Origin: Bradyrhizobium sp. G127 | Lineage (GTDB): Bacteria; Pseudomonadota; Alphaproteobacteria; Rhizobiales; Xanthobacteraceae | Reading direction: 5' to 3' | DNA length: 64,000 bases | NCBI RefSeq assembly: GCF_021502575.1 | Contig: NZ_JAKFGN010000002.1 | Coordinates: 248,001-312,000 of the forward strand | Part shown: positions 7,694-15,935 of the stretch, piece by piece | Layout of the letters: each line of letters begins with the position of its first letter | Position numbering within the stretch: position 1 is the first letter of the stretch | Notes under the pieces: model-generated | The model's input: only the letters and a program-made list of their open reading frames with translations | What the model was told of the DNA's origin: nothing | Databases searched by the model: none | Program-made: the position numbers and the translations under genes

Positions 7694-9292
7694 TCAAATC
7701 GGCACGGTCTTGGGCCGCTTCCAGCTCACCCACGTCGCAACGATCAGCCGGGTCACGGTGAACGCCGTGAACACCGTGGTGATGATGCCGATGCCGAGCG
7801 TAACGGCGAAGCCGCGTACCGGGCCGGTGCCGATGTAGAACAGCACGGCCGCCGCGATGAACGTGGTGATGTTGGAATCCAGAATCGTGGCCAGCGCGCG
7901 GGTGAAGCCGGCGTCGATGGCCGAGATCGCGGTGCGCCCGGCGCGCAGTTCCTCGCGGATGCGCTCGTAGATCAGCACGTTGGAGTCCACCGCGATGCCG
8001 ACCGTCAGCACGATGCCCGCGATGCCCGGCAGCGTCAGGGTGGCGTTGAGCAGCGACAGGATGCCGAAGATCATCGCGACATTGATGGCGACCGCGACGT
8101 TGGCGAAGAACCCGAACAGCCGGTAGGTCAGCAGCATGAAGACGATGACCAGCACCGAGCCGACATAGGACGCGAGTTCGCCGGCGGCGATCGAGTCCTG
8201 TCCGAGGCCGGGGCCGACGGTGCGTTCCTCGATGATGGTCAGCGGCGCAGGCAGCGCGCCCGCGCGCAGCAGAATGGCGAGATCGTTGGCGCCCTGCACG
8301 GTGAAGCTGCCGGAAATCTGACCGGAGCCGCCGGTGATCGGTTCGCGGATAACCGGCGCGGAAATCACTTCGTTGTCGAGCACGATGGCGAACGGCTGGC
8401 CGACGTTTTCAAGCGTCGCCTGCGCGAACTTGCGCGCGCCGGAGGTGTTGAAACGGAAGCTGACGATCGGCTCGCCGGAACGCTGGTCGAAACCCGGCTG
8501 CGCGTCGGTCAGGTCGCCGCCCGACACCAGCACCTGCTTCTTGATGACGTAAGGCACCTTCGGCGGCTGGGCGCTCATCAGGATTTCGGAATCCGGCGGA
8601 ACCCGTCCCTGCTGCGCCTGATCCGGCGGCACCGTCGAATCCACCATCCGGAAATCGAGCTTCGCGGTCTTGCCGAGCAATTCCTTGAGGCGGGTCGGGT
8701 CCTGCAGACCCGGCACCTGCACCAGGATGCGGTCGACGCCCTGACGCTGGATCAGCGGTTCGACCGTGCCGAGTTCGTTGATGCGGCGTTCGACGATCTG
8801 GATCGACTGTTCGACCGACTGACGGATGCGCTCGGTGATGGCGGCCGGTGGAACGGTCAGCCGGATCAGGCCGCCGCCGGCGTCGGAAACCTCGACACTG
8901 CGCTGGCCTGAGGAGCCGAGCAGTCCGCCGAGCGGCTGCGAGAGTTCGCGCAGCTTGGCGAGGGCGTTGGTGAGGTCGGTATCCTTGACCCGGACTTCGG
9001 CGCTGTCGCCGCGCACCGCAAGACCGGTGTAGCCGATCTTGGCGTCACGCAGCACCCGGCGCACGTCGTCGCGCACCTGATCGAGCTTGTCCTTCTTGAC
9101 CGAGTTGGAGTCGACTTCGAGCAGGATGTGGGAGCCGCCCTGCAGGTCGAGACCCAGCACGATGTGACGCTGGGCCCATTTCGGCCAGGTCTTGACGGTC
9201 GCCTCGGGAAAGAAATTCGGAACCGCACAAAGGCAGACGAGCAAGGCGGTCAGGATGACCGCCAGCGCTTTCCACCGCGTGAAATATAGCAT
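7694..9292 (-). CDS. secD: Protein translocase subunit SecD
   Basis: A 532-residue SecD. The N-terminal span is followed by the LGLDLQGGSHILLEVD motif (about residue 48), the large P1 periplasmic domain, and the five-span core with VGIAVDSNVLIYERIREELR and IATTWVSW-like C-terminus (IVATWVSWKRP). Length is normal for alphaproteobacteria, where SecD and SecF are separate proteins. It lies 53 bp downstream of yajC in a Sec auxiliary operon. Confidence 0.96.
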   Translation of the reverse strand: MLYFTRWKALAVILTALLVCLCAVPNFFPEATVKTWPKWAQRHIVLGLDLQGGSHILLEVDSNSVKKDKLDQVRDDVRRVLRDAKIGYTGLAVRGDSAEVRVKDTDLTNALAKLRELSQPLGGLLGSSGQRSVEVSDAGGGLIRLTVPPAAITERIRQSVEQSIQIVERRINELGTVEPLIQRQGVDRILVQVPGLQDPTRLKELLGKTAKLDFRMVDSTVPPDQAQQGRVPPDSEILMSAQPPKVPYVIKKQVLVSGGDLTDAQPGFDQRSGEPIVSFRFNTSGARKFAQATLENVGQPFAIVLDNEVISAPVIREPITGGSGQISGSFTVQGANDLAILLRAGALPAPLTIIEERTVGPGLGQDSIAAGELASYVGSVLVIVFMLLTYRLFGFFANVAVAINVAMIFGILSLLNATLTLPGIAGIVLTVGIAVDSNVLIYERIREELRAGRTAISAIDAGFTRALATILDSNITTFIAAAVLFYIGTGPVRGFAVTLGIGIITTVFTAFTVTRLIVATWVSWKRPKTVPI

Positions 9293-9345
9293 CGAGATAA
9301 CCCGTCAGATTGGTAAAGCGCGCCGCGACCAACGCGACCGAAGCA

Positions 9346-9705
9346 TCAGCTCGCGGCGGTTTCTTCCTTGGAGTCCTTGTCCTTGGCGGGCTCGCCCTTG
9401 GTCCGCACGCCGGAGATCATCTGGCGCATCTGACGAATGCGGACGCCATCGGAGATTTCGACCTCGATCTGGTCGTCGTCGACCACCTTGGTCACCTTGC
9501 CGACGAGGCCGCCATTGGTCACCACAGTGTCGCCGCGGCGGATGTTCTTCACCAGTTCGGCGTGGTCCTTCAGCTTCTTCTGCTGCGGCTTCAGGATCAG
9601 GAAGTACATGATGACGAAGATCAGCGCGAACGGCAGCAGCGACATCAGCATGCTGTTGGTGTCACCGGCGCCAGCGGCCTGAGCAAAGGCAGGGGTAATG
9701 AACAT
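9346..9705 (-). CDS. yajC: Preprotein translocase subunit YajC
   Basis: A 119-residue protein with a short periplasmic N-terminus (MFITPAFAQAAG), one membrane span (about residues 20-41, LLPFALIFVIMYFLILKPQQ) and a small cytoplasmic domain with NIRRGDTVVTNGGLVGKV. It associates with SecDF. The start at 9703-9705 was chosen because it has a good GAGGA ribosome-binding site and matches family N-termini. The gene opens the yajC-secD-secF operon. Confidence 0.94.
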   Translation of the reverse strand: MFITPAFAQAAGAGDTNSMLMSLLPFALIFVIMYFLILKPQQKKLKDHAELVKNIRRGDTVVTNGGLVGKVTKVVDDDQIEVEISDGVRIRQMRQMISGVRTKGEPAKDKDSKEETAAS

Positions 9706-9820
9706 TCGGAAAGTCCTCGGGAAGGCGCACGCCAAAGGGCGAAACGCGTTGGCGTTGGGCCGTTTTGGCCGAATTTGCGCGGACTATAGCGATGGGCGTC
9801 CCAAAAGCAACGGCACCGGC

Positions 9821-9982
9821 TAGTGGTCCGATTCCAGCATTCGCACCCTGTCTCGGCAGGCATTCTTGCGAATGCTGGAATCAAAGGACCACTAGAAATA
9901 TGGGTTTCTAGTGGAGTTTGGATTTGACATTCGCTTTGCTGACTTGTGGCGCGCGAGCGCGAATGTCAAATCCACTCCACTA
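9821..9982. repeat. Composite block of three palindromes
   Basis: Two 74-bp hairpin elements (9821-9894 and 9909-9982) sit 14 bp apart between the divergent yajC and DUF815 genes. Both begin TAGTGG and end CCACTA. The first has long arms with ATTCCAGCATTCGCA and TGCGAATGCTGGAAT; the second has GGATTTGACATTCGC and GCGAATGTCAAATCC. The facing ends form a third perfect palindrome, CCACTAGAAA (9889-9898) with TTTCTAGTGG (9905-9914). This looks like a paired REP/BIME-type element; no transposase is nearby. Confidence 0.8.
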
Positions 9983-10059
9983 GGCCGATTTTGCCATGCA
10001 TTTGTGGCGCTTGCGGGCGGTCCTCAGCCTCGCTAAGGGTGCCAGCGCAAGAGGAAATC

Positions 10060-11028
10060 ATGGCCAAAAAAGCCCGCAAAACAACTAAACAAACCGCAAC
10101 AAAGCGCGCCTCCCGCAAAACCGTCCCGGCCGCGACAAAACGCCCTGCGGCAAAGGCCGACGCCGCCACCACGGCCCGGATCGCCCTTGCGCTGGAGAGC
10201 ATCGCGGCCAGCCTGAACGCGTCGGCGGTCAGGCCGTCAAATGCCGATTCCCTGAAAGCCGCCGACGCCTTCGTCTGGCAGCCCAACGGCCATCTGGTGC
10301 CGGTTCCCAGGGTCAGCCGCGTCGATCTCGGCCTGCTGCGGGGCATCGACCGGATGCGCGACATCCTGATCGAGAACACCGAGCGTTTCGCGAAGGGCCT
10401 GCCCGCCAACAACGCGCTGTTGTGGGGCGCGCGCGGCATGGGCAAGTCGTCGCTAGTCAAGGCCGCCCACGCCAGCGTGAACGCGATGCCCGAGGTGCGC
10501 GGCCGGCTCAAGCTGATCGAAATTCACCGCGAGGACATCGAGAGCCTGCCGCTGCTGATGGCGCTGCTGCGCGAGTCCAAATTCCATTTCATCGTGTTCT
10601 GCGACGACCTGTCGTTCGACGGCAACGACGCCTCCTACAAGTCGCTCAAGGCGGTGCTCGAAGGCGGCATCGAGGGCCGACCCGAGAACGTCATCCTGTA
10701 CGCCACCTCGAACCGCCGCCACCTGCTGGCGCGCGACATGATCGAGAACGAGCGCTCGACCTCGATCAATCCCGGCGAAGCCGTCGAGGAAAAGGTGTCG
10801 CTGTCGGACCGCTTCGGCCTCTGGCTCGGCTTTCACAAATGCAGCCAGGATGAATATCTCGAGATGGTGCGCGGCTACTGCAAGCACTTCGGCGTCAATG
10901 TTCCCGACGACCAGCTCGAGCGCGAGGCGCTCGAATGGTCCACCACGCGCGGCTCGCGCTCCGGCCGCGTCGCCTGGCAGTTCACGCAGGAGATCGCCGG
11001 CCGGATGGGCGTCCGGCTCGCCAACTAG
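10060..11028 (+). CDS. DUF815 AAA-type ATPase
   Basis: A 322-residue P-loop ATPase. A Lys/Ala-rich N-terminal tail (1-45) precedes the DUF815 core. Walker A is GARGMGKSS (123-131), Walker B is HFIVFCDDLSF (176-186), a sensor-like motif is YATSNRRHL (214-222), and SDRFGLWLGF (249-258) is family-typical. The start at 10060 has GAGGAA nine bases upstream; the reading frame runs further 5' but into the palindrome block. The function of DUF815 proteins is not established. Its last 14 codons have a diverged second copy at 12723-12773. Confidence 0.9.
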   Translation: MAKKARKTTKQTATKRASRKTVPAATKRPAAKADAATTARIALALESIAASLNASAVRPSNADSLKAADAFVWQPNGHLVPVPRVSRVDLGLLRGIDRMRDILIENTERFAKGLPANNALLWGARGMGKSSLVKAAHASVNAMPEVRGRLKLIEIHREDIESLPLLMALLRESKFHFIVFCDDLSFDGNDASYKSLKAVLEGGIEGRPENVILYATSNRRHLLARDMIENERSTSINPGEAVEEKVSLSDRFGLWLGFHKCSQDEYLEMVRGYCKHFGVNVPDDQLEREALEWSTTRGSRSGRVAWQFTQEIAGRMGVRLAN

Positions 11029-11176
11029 GGCGTGTCCCCATAAATGCGCTGTCGCCCACGTCCAATCGCGTGAGGTCCGCAAATCGCCCATATCAGTTGC
11101 GAACATGCGTCTTCCTCACGAGTCGGATATGTGAGATGGGCCACAGCGGCGGACAGGCACGGCAACGGGGAAACGA

Positions 11177-12715
11177 ATGCTGAATCGATGGACGTCGGGG
11201 AAATCCGCGGTGGCGACGCGCCATTGGAGGCATTCAGCCGTTGTAGCGTTCGCGGCGATGGCCGCGCTGGCCGCACCGACCGCCGACGCCGCAGCGAAAC
11301 CGGCGCGCCGCGCGCAACCCGTCGAGACAACGGCGCCGCGCGAGGCAGGCGAACCGATCATGGCGATCGTGTCGCTGAAGAGCCAGCAGGTTACGCTCTA
11401 TGATGCCGAGGGCTGGATCCTGCGCGCGCCGGTATCGACCGGCGTCAGGGAGCGCGAGACGCCGGCCGGCGTCTTCGCCATCGTGGAGAAGAACAAGGAC
11501 CACCGGTCCAACATGTATGACGATGCCTCGATGCCGAACATGCAGCGCATTACCTGGAACGGCCTCGCGCTGCATGGCGGGCCGTTGCCCGGCTATGCGG
11601 CTTCACACGGCTGCGTGCGAATGCCTTTTGGCTTTGCGGAGAAGCTGTTCGACAAGACCCGGATCGGAATGCGCGTGATCATCTCGCCGGACGATGCGGC
11701 CCCGGCCGACTTTTCGCACCCGACGCTGGCCCTCTTCACGCCGAACGCGGAGACCATCGCAACTGCTCCGGCAAAGGCCGAGACGCTGGCACGCGAGGCC
11801 GCGAACGCTGCCGCGGCGGCCGACGAAGCCAGGAAGATTGCTGCGACCACAGCCCGCGACTCCGCACCGCTCGCGGCGTCCCTGCGCAAGCTGGAGCGGA
11901 TCAAGACCCGGGCCGACGCCGACCTCTTCGCCGCCGACAAGGCTGTGGCCGCCGCCAGGACCGACCAGGCCAGGGCGAAGGCCGAGGATCGCAGGCAAAA
12001 GGCCGCGGCCAAGGCGGCGGAGCTGGGAACCCGGTTCGACGCCGCCAAGGCGGAGGCATCGTCGAAGCTCGACGCAGCCAGCGCCGCGAAAGAAGCGGCG
12101 AAGACGGCTCAGACGAAGAAAGCCGACATCGCGAGAGCAGCGCTCGACGCGAAGCTCGCGATCGAGCCGGTCTCGATCTATGTCAGCCGCGCGACGCGGA
12201 CGCTTTACGTCCGGCGCAACACGCATAAACCGGCGCCGGACGGCGGCGGCGAGGTTTTCGATGCAACCATCGAAGTGCCGGTCACGATCCGCGATCCGGG
12301 CAAACCATTCGGCACGCATGTGTTCACGGCGGTGGCGCGGAACGACGCCGGACTGCGCTGGACTGCTGTTACGATCGAGAATGCGGATGACGCCAAAAAC
12401 GCGCTCGACCGCATCACCATGCCGAAGGAAGTCCTCGATCGCATCGCGCCGACCGCATTGCCGCGATCCTCGATCATCGTCTCCGATGAGCCGCTGAGCG
12501 AGGAGACCAACTATCGCACCGAGTTTGTGGCCGTGCTGAACGACCAGCCCCAGGGCGGATTCATCACGCGCAAACCGAGCGAAGTTCTCATGGCGGACGA
12601 CAACGGCTGGGGCAACGGCAGCCAACAGGACGATGGCTTCGGTTTCCTTTTCCAGCGCAATCCGAATCCCCAGCCGAGCAATGCGCGGCGGGGCGGTGGC
12701 CGGGGCTTGTGGTAA
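11177..12715 (+). CDS. L,D-transpeptidase (YkuD) with coiled coil and second degenerate domain
   Basis: A 512-residue exported protein. A hydrophobic segment (about 20-40) serves as signal peptide or anchor. The catalytic YkuD domain (about 60-172) contains ALHGG (His133) and SHGCVRMP with nucleophile Cys146, the signature for 3-3 cross-linking of peptidoglycan or anchoring proteins to it. Residues about 190-325 form an Ala/Lys/Glu-rich helix, probably coiled coil. Residues about 330-480 resemble a second YkuD fold (IYVSRATRTLYVRR, RDPGKPFGTHVFTAV) but lack the SHGC site. The Gly/Arg-rich tail ends at 512. It lies in an accessory pocket between the DUF815 gene and a TA module. Confidence 0.85.
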   Translation: MLNRWTSGKSAVATRHWRHSAVVAFAAMAALAAPTADAAAKPARRAQPVETTAPREAGEPIMAIVSLKSQQVTLYDAEGWILRAPVSTGVRERETPAGVFAIVEKNKDHRSNMYDDASMPNMQRITWNGLALHGGPLPGYAASHGCVRMPFGFAEKLFDKTRIGMRVIISPDDAAPADFSHPTLALFTPNAETIATAPAKAETLAREAANAAAAADEARKIAATTARDSAPLAASLRKLERIKTRADADLFAADKAVAAARTDQARAKAEDRRQKAAAKAAELGTRFDAAKAEASSKLDAASAAKEAAKTAQTKKADIARAALDAKLAIEPVSIYVSRATRTLYVRRNTHKPAPDGGGEVFDATIEVPVTIRDPGKPFGTHVFTAVARNDAGLRWTAVTIENADDAKNALDRITMPKEVLDRIAPTALPRSSIIVSDEPLSEETNYRTEFVAVLNDQPQGGFITRKPSEVLMADDNGWGNGSQQDDGFGFLFQRNPNPQPSNARRGGGRGLW

Positions 12716-12722
12716 GGCGGCA

Positions 12723-12773
12723 ATGACGCGGGAATTGGCGGGCCGGATGGGTGTGCGGCTGGCGAATACGTAA
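12723..12773 (+). pseudogene. Orphaned DUF815 3' end
   Basis: Right after the L,D-transpeptidase stop, the frame reads MTRELAGRMGVRLANT then stop. Twelve of 14 residues match the C-terminus of the DUF815 protein ending at 11028 (TQEIAGRMGVRLAN), with differences mostly at third codon positions (about 32 of 42 bases identical). It is too short to be a working gene and reads as the stranded 3' end of an older DUF815 gene. Confidence 0.7.
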
Positions 12774-12883
12774 AAGAGCGCCCGGCAACATCGTCGAACG
12801 AAACGTCGCGCCGGACGGCCGAACCATCCAGATTCCCAGAAAAATTACATCTGTGTATTATAGTTTACAGCGCCGGTCCCCGC

Positions 12884-12899
12884 GTGTATCTTGATACAC
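12884..12899. promoter_or_regulatory. Palindromic operator of the toxin-antitoxin operon
   Basis: A perfect 7-2-7 palindrome (GTGTATC-TT-GATACAC) lies immediately before the toxin start at 12903, with AT-rich promoter-like sequence (TGTATTATAG) upstream at about 12854-12863. Antitoxins with a helix-turn-helix commonly repress their own operon through such a site. Confidence 0.6.
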
Positions 12900-12902
12900 A
12901 CA

Positions 12903-13187
12903 ATGCAGATCGTTCAAACCGGGACTTTCACGGCAGGGCTGACCGGGCTGGCTGATGTTCAGGCCACCGCGCGGATCGTTGTTCGTATCCGCCGCCTCGA
13001 ACTCGGCAATGCTGGCGATGCCAAGTCTGTCGGAGAAGGTGTCAGCGAAATGCGGATCGATTACGGCCCCGGCTACCGGGTCTACTTCACGAAGCGCGGC
13101 AGGTCCGTTGTCCTGCTCTGCGGTGGGGACAAGAAAAGCCAGCGCAAGGAGATTGCTGCGGCCCAGAAAATGGCAAAGGAAATTTGA
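12903..13187 (+). CDS. RelE/HigB-type toxin (addiction module killer protein)
   Basis: A 94-residue RelE-fold toxin, expected to cleave mRNA at the ribosome. The family pattern VSEMRIDYGPGYRVYFTKRG followed by VVLLCGGDKKSQRKEI is clear, with the C-terminal Lys/Arg cluster typical of this toxin group. The first ATG is at 12903; a TTG four codons upstream would fall within the operator. The antitoxin gene begins one base after its stop. Confidence 0.87.
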   Translation: MQIVQTGTFTAGLTGLADVQATARIVVRIRRLELGNAGDAKSVGEGVSEMRIDYGPGYRVYFTKRGRSVVLLCGGDKKSQRKEIAAAQKMAKEI

Positions 13188-13188
13188 C

Positions 13189-13482
13189 ATGCCCATCAAG
13201 ACCAAAAAATTCGATGTTCTCGAACACCTCAAGACGGTCGAGGAACAAATCGCCTATCTCGAAGCGGCTCTTGAACAGGACGATCCTTCCTTCATCGCAG
13301 CAGCAATCGGCGATGTCGCGAAAGCGCGCGGGGTGAGTGAATTCGCAAAAGAGTCTCGGCTAAGCCGCGAAGCGATCTATAAAGCCTTCAGGCCCGGCGG
13401 AAATCCAACGCTGGAAACGATCAACAAGGCGCTCAAGCCTCTCGGGATGCGCCTCACGCTCGCCCCGCGCGAGGCAGCCTAA
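13189..13482 (+). CDS. HigA-type antitoxin (addiction module antidote protein)
   Basis: A 97-residue antitoxin. The C-terminal half is a helix-turn-helix (about 45-90) with SEFAKESRLSREAIYKAF and GNPTLETINKALKPLGMRLT, as in HI1420-type antidotes that pair with HigB-like toxins. The start follows the toxin stop by one base (TGACATG), so the toxin-first order and coupling match the family. It would neutralise the toxin and repress the operon through the palindrome at 12884-12899. Confidence 0.87.
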   Translation: MPIKTKKFDVLEHLKTVEEQIAYLEAALEQDDPSFIAAAIGDVAKARGVSEFAKESRLSREAIYKAFRPGGNPTLETINKALKPLGMRLTLAPREAA

Positions 13483-13564
13483 GGCGCAATGAACGGATTG
13501 CCTTTCGAATCTGGACGGGCGGCGCGCCCTCTTCCAACCGCGCCATCCATCAACCACAAGAGCA

Positions 13565-14311
13565 TCAGCTCAGCACCAGCTTGATGCCCGACGCCAGCAG
13601 GATGGCGGCGAGAATGTAGCGCAGCGCGCTTTCGGGAAGATAACGGCTGCCGATGAAAGACCCGATCGTGCCGCCGACGCCGACGGCAACGAGCCAGACC
13701 GGCAGCGCGGGCGGCAGCGAGCCGAGAATGCCGTAGGCGCCGATCAGCGCCGCCGCCGAGTTCAGCAGGTTGTAGGCCGCCGTCACCGCCGCCGTCCGGC
13801 GGACGCTGACCCAGTTCATGGAAAGGATGGCGGGCGCCAGAAAAACCCCGCCTCCCGTCCCGGTGGTGCCTGAGATAAATCCGATCACAGCGCCGGTGAG
13901 CAGCGCAGGAATAAACGGAGGCTCCGCAGGCGTCAGGTCCGTGTCCTTATTGGTCGTGATGGCCGAACGAACCACCTGCGCGGCGGAAAGCAACAGAATG
14001 ACGCCCACCACCGGATAGTAGGCGTGCGCCGGCATCTGCACCGCGCCGCCCACCAGCGAGAACGGAATTCCAAGCACGCCGAAGGGATAGAAGGTGCGCC
14101 ACGACAACAGACCGCTGCGCCAGAACTGGTACGTCCCGATCGCCGCCACGAGAAGATTGAGAGACAGCGCCGTGGTCTTCATGGTGGATGGCGCGAGTTG
14201 GAACAGCCCCATCGCCGCAAGATAGCCGGTCGCACCGGCCTGGCCGACCGACGCGTACAGCAAGGCGACGAGCAGGAAGATAACCGTCAGCCACGTCGTT
14301 TCGTCGGTCAC
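13565..14311 (-). CDS. Sulfite exporter TauE/SafE family transporter
   Basis: A 248-residue membrane protein of the TSUP family, which moves sulfite or other small organic or sulfur anions. The N-terminal half has VALLYASVGQAGATGYLAAM; the second half has the family repeat TGAVIGFISGTTGTGGGVFL. About seven or eight hydrophobic spans are visible. I chose the GTG at 14311 (TDETTWLTV); an in-frame TTG at 14338 would add nine residues. The substrate cannot be told from sequence. Confidence 0.85.
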   Translation of the reverse strand: MTDETTWLTVIFLLVALLYASVGQAGATGYLAAMGLFQLAPSTMKTTALSLNLLVAAIGTYQFWRSGLLSWRTFYPFGVLGIPFSLVGGAVQMPAHAYYPVVGVILLLSAAQVVRSAITTNKDTDLTPAEPPFIPALLTGAVIGFISGTTGTGGGVFLAPAILSMNWVSVRRTAAVTAAYNLLNSAAALIGAYGILGSLPPALPVWLVAVGVGGTIGSFIGSRYLPESALRYILAAILLASGIKLVLS

Positions 14312-14344
14312 CTCTGGACTGTCCTTACCCGAGCGCAAATCCCT

Positions 14345-14470
14345 CGTCGTCCCGGCGAATGCCGGAACCCATCACCCCGAATGCTGTGATGATGATCGAG
14401 GAGATTGCCCAGCCATCGCGATAAATCAATGGCTCACGGATTATAGGTCCCGGCATTCGCCGGGACGACG
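14345..14470. repeat. Palindromic intergenic repeat
   Basis: Arms CGTCGTCCCGGCGAATGCCGG (14345-14365) and its reverse complement (14450-14470) enclose about 84 bp. It lies between two leftward genes (the LysM/LytM lipoprotein and the TauE/SafE transporter). The CCGGCGAATGCCGG arms are of a type common in Bradyrhizobium/Rhodopseudomonas genomes. It could also serve as a terminator for the TauE gene. Confidence 0.75.
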
Positions 14471-14492
14471 TGGAGAGAGATTGGACCTCTCC

Positions 14493-15830
14493 TTACGCGC
14501 CGTTCAGGAATTGAAGCGGGTCGACGGCTGAAGATCCTTTGCGGATCTCGAAGTGAAGCTGCGGCGACCCCACCTCTCCCGTCTGACCCGATTTGGCAAT
14601 GACCTGGCCGCGCTTGATCGTATCACCGCGCTTCACCATCAGTTCACTCGCGTGGGCATACGCGGTGACATAACCGTTGGAGTGCCGCACCAGGATCAGA
14701 TTGCCATAACCCTTGAGTTCGTTGCCCGAGTAAGCAACCACGCCGTCTTCAGCGGCTTTCACCGGCGTGCCTTCAGGAACGGCGACATTGATGCCGTCGT
14801 TCTGTTTTCCATTCGTCTTCGCGCCGTAGGCCGTGATCACGCGGCCGCGCACCGGCCAGCGGAAGGTCGGCAATGCATTCGTGGCGTCCGCCGCCTTCAC
14901 GGGCGACTGGGCTTCGGGCAAATCGGTCGCTTCGGTGGCGACGCGCGCCTTCTGCTGAGGTTCAGTTGCCTGTGCGACAGCGACCGGCTTTGCGGCCGGT
15001 GCTGCAGCTACAGGCGCCGCTGCAGGCTTCGGTACGTCCGCGACAACCTGCGGTGCGGGAACTGCGGCGGCGGCCTTGCCGCCGGGAATGTTGATCTTGC
15101 TGCCGATCTTGAGCTGCGTCGTCACCGGGATGTGGTTCGCGGCGGCAAGCTGTGCCGGCGCGATGTTGTGACGGCGCGACAGATTCATCAGCGTGTCGCC
15201 AGGCTTGACGACATGGACGCTGGCCGGAAGTCCGGCGGCGATCTTGGTGCCCGGCGCAGGTGACAACGCCGGCGGAGCCGCATTCGCCGTGCGGCGCGGA
15301 ATGATGAGCTGCTGACCGGGCTGCAGAACGCGCGGCCCGCCATAGCCGTTGGCTTTCAGGATTTCAGCCGACGGCACGTTGTAGCGTTTTGAGATGACGT
15401 CGAGCGTGTCGGCAGTGCCGACGATGATCGTGGTGCCACCCTCGCGGCTGTAGCCGGAGGTCGCAGCGACCGAACGTGGCGCGACGCTTCCCGTGGCCTC
15501 GATCGGCGACGACGGCGGCGCATAGGAGGCCATGCCCCTGCCCCCGCCGGACGTAGCGACCGGCGCCGACAACGGCGCGGAGATCACCGGCGCGCTGCGC
15601 GGACGGCTGTACTGCGGAAGCTCGCGCGGCGGCTGCTGATAATTGGTCTGCGGAACCGAACCCGTCGATTGCGGCGCGTCGTTGCGCGAGGCAAACGGAT
15701 TCGAGAATGAGGTGTCAGAAAATCGTGTCGAGGTGTCGGCGCTGCATCCGCCAAATCCGACCGAGACGAGCGCCAGGACCACGAAATGCGGCGCACGGCG
15801 CGAGCTTATCAACTCGACAAAGCGGGACAT
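14493..15830 (-). CDS. NlpD-like LysM/LytM (M23) lipoprotein
   Basis: A 445-residue lipoprotein with a lipobox-like VGFGGC (Cys29). Two LysM domains follow: about 130-178 (TLDVISKRYNVPSAEILKAN) and about 203-250 (VVKPGDTLMNLSRRHNI). After an Ala/Pro/Lys-rich linker comes a C-terminal M23 fold (about 325-443). Its zinc site is degenerate: the HxxxD position reads QNDGINVAVP and the HxH position reads QLHFE, leaving only His in AYAHAS and LHFE. It is therefore probably a non-catalytic amidase activator like NlpD/EnvC in cell separation. It lies beside pcm, as nlpD does in many proteobacteria. Confidence 0.88.
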   Translation of the reverse strand: MSRFVELISSRRAPHFVVLALVSVGFGGCSADTSTRFSDTSFSNPFASRNDAPQSTGSVPQTNYQQPPRELPQYSRPRSAPVISAPLSAPVATSGGGRGMASYAPPSSPIEATGSVAPRSVAATSGYSREGGTTIIVGTADTLDVISKRYNVPSAEILKANGYGGPRVLQPGQQLIIPRRTANAAPPALSPAPGTKIAAGLPASVHVVKPGDTLMNLSRRHNIAPAQLAAANHIPVTTQLKIGSKINIPGGKAAAAVPAPQVVADVPKPAAAPVAAAPAAKPVAVAQATEPQQKARVATEATDLPEAQSPVKAADATNALPTFRWPVRGRVITAYGAKTNGKQNDGINVAVPEGTPVKAAEDGVVAYSGNELKGYGNLILVRHSNGYVTAYAHASELMVKRGDTIKRGQVIAKSGQTGEVGSPQLHFEIRKGSSAVDPLQFLNGA

Positions 15831-15935
15831 GGTTACTCACTTGTACGCAACTAACACAAATTTGAGTAAACACATGCCGAGTAAACAACTCTTTAAGGCT
15901 GCAATTCCGCCCGATTTTGCAACGTGCAACGCGCC

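Noticed and set aside
9821-14470. A complete mobile island between yajC and the NlpD-like gene
   Set aside because: No integrase, transposase, tRNA target or clear direct-repeat ends; only the small DUF815 scar and a TA module support local recombination.
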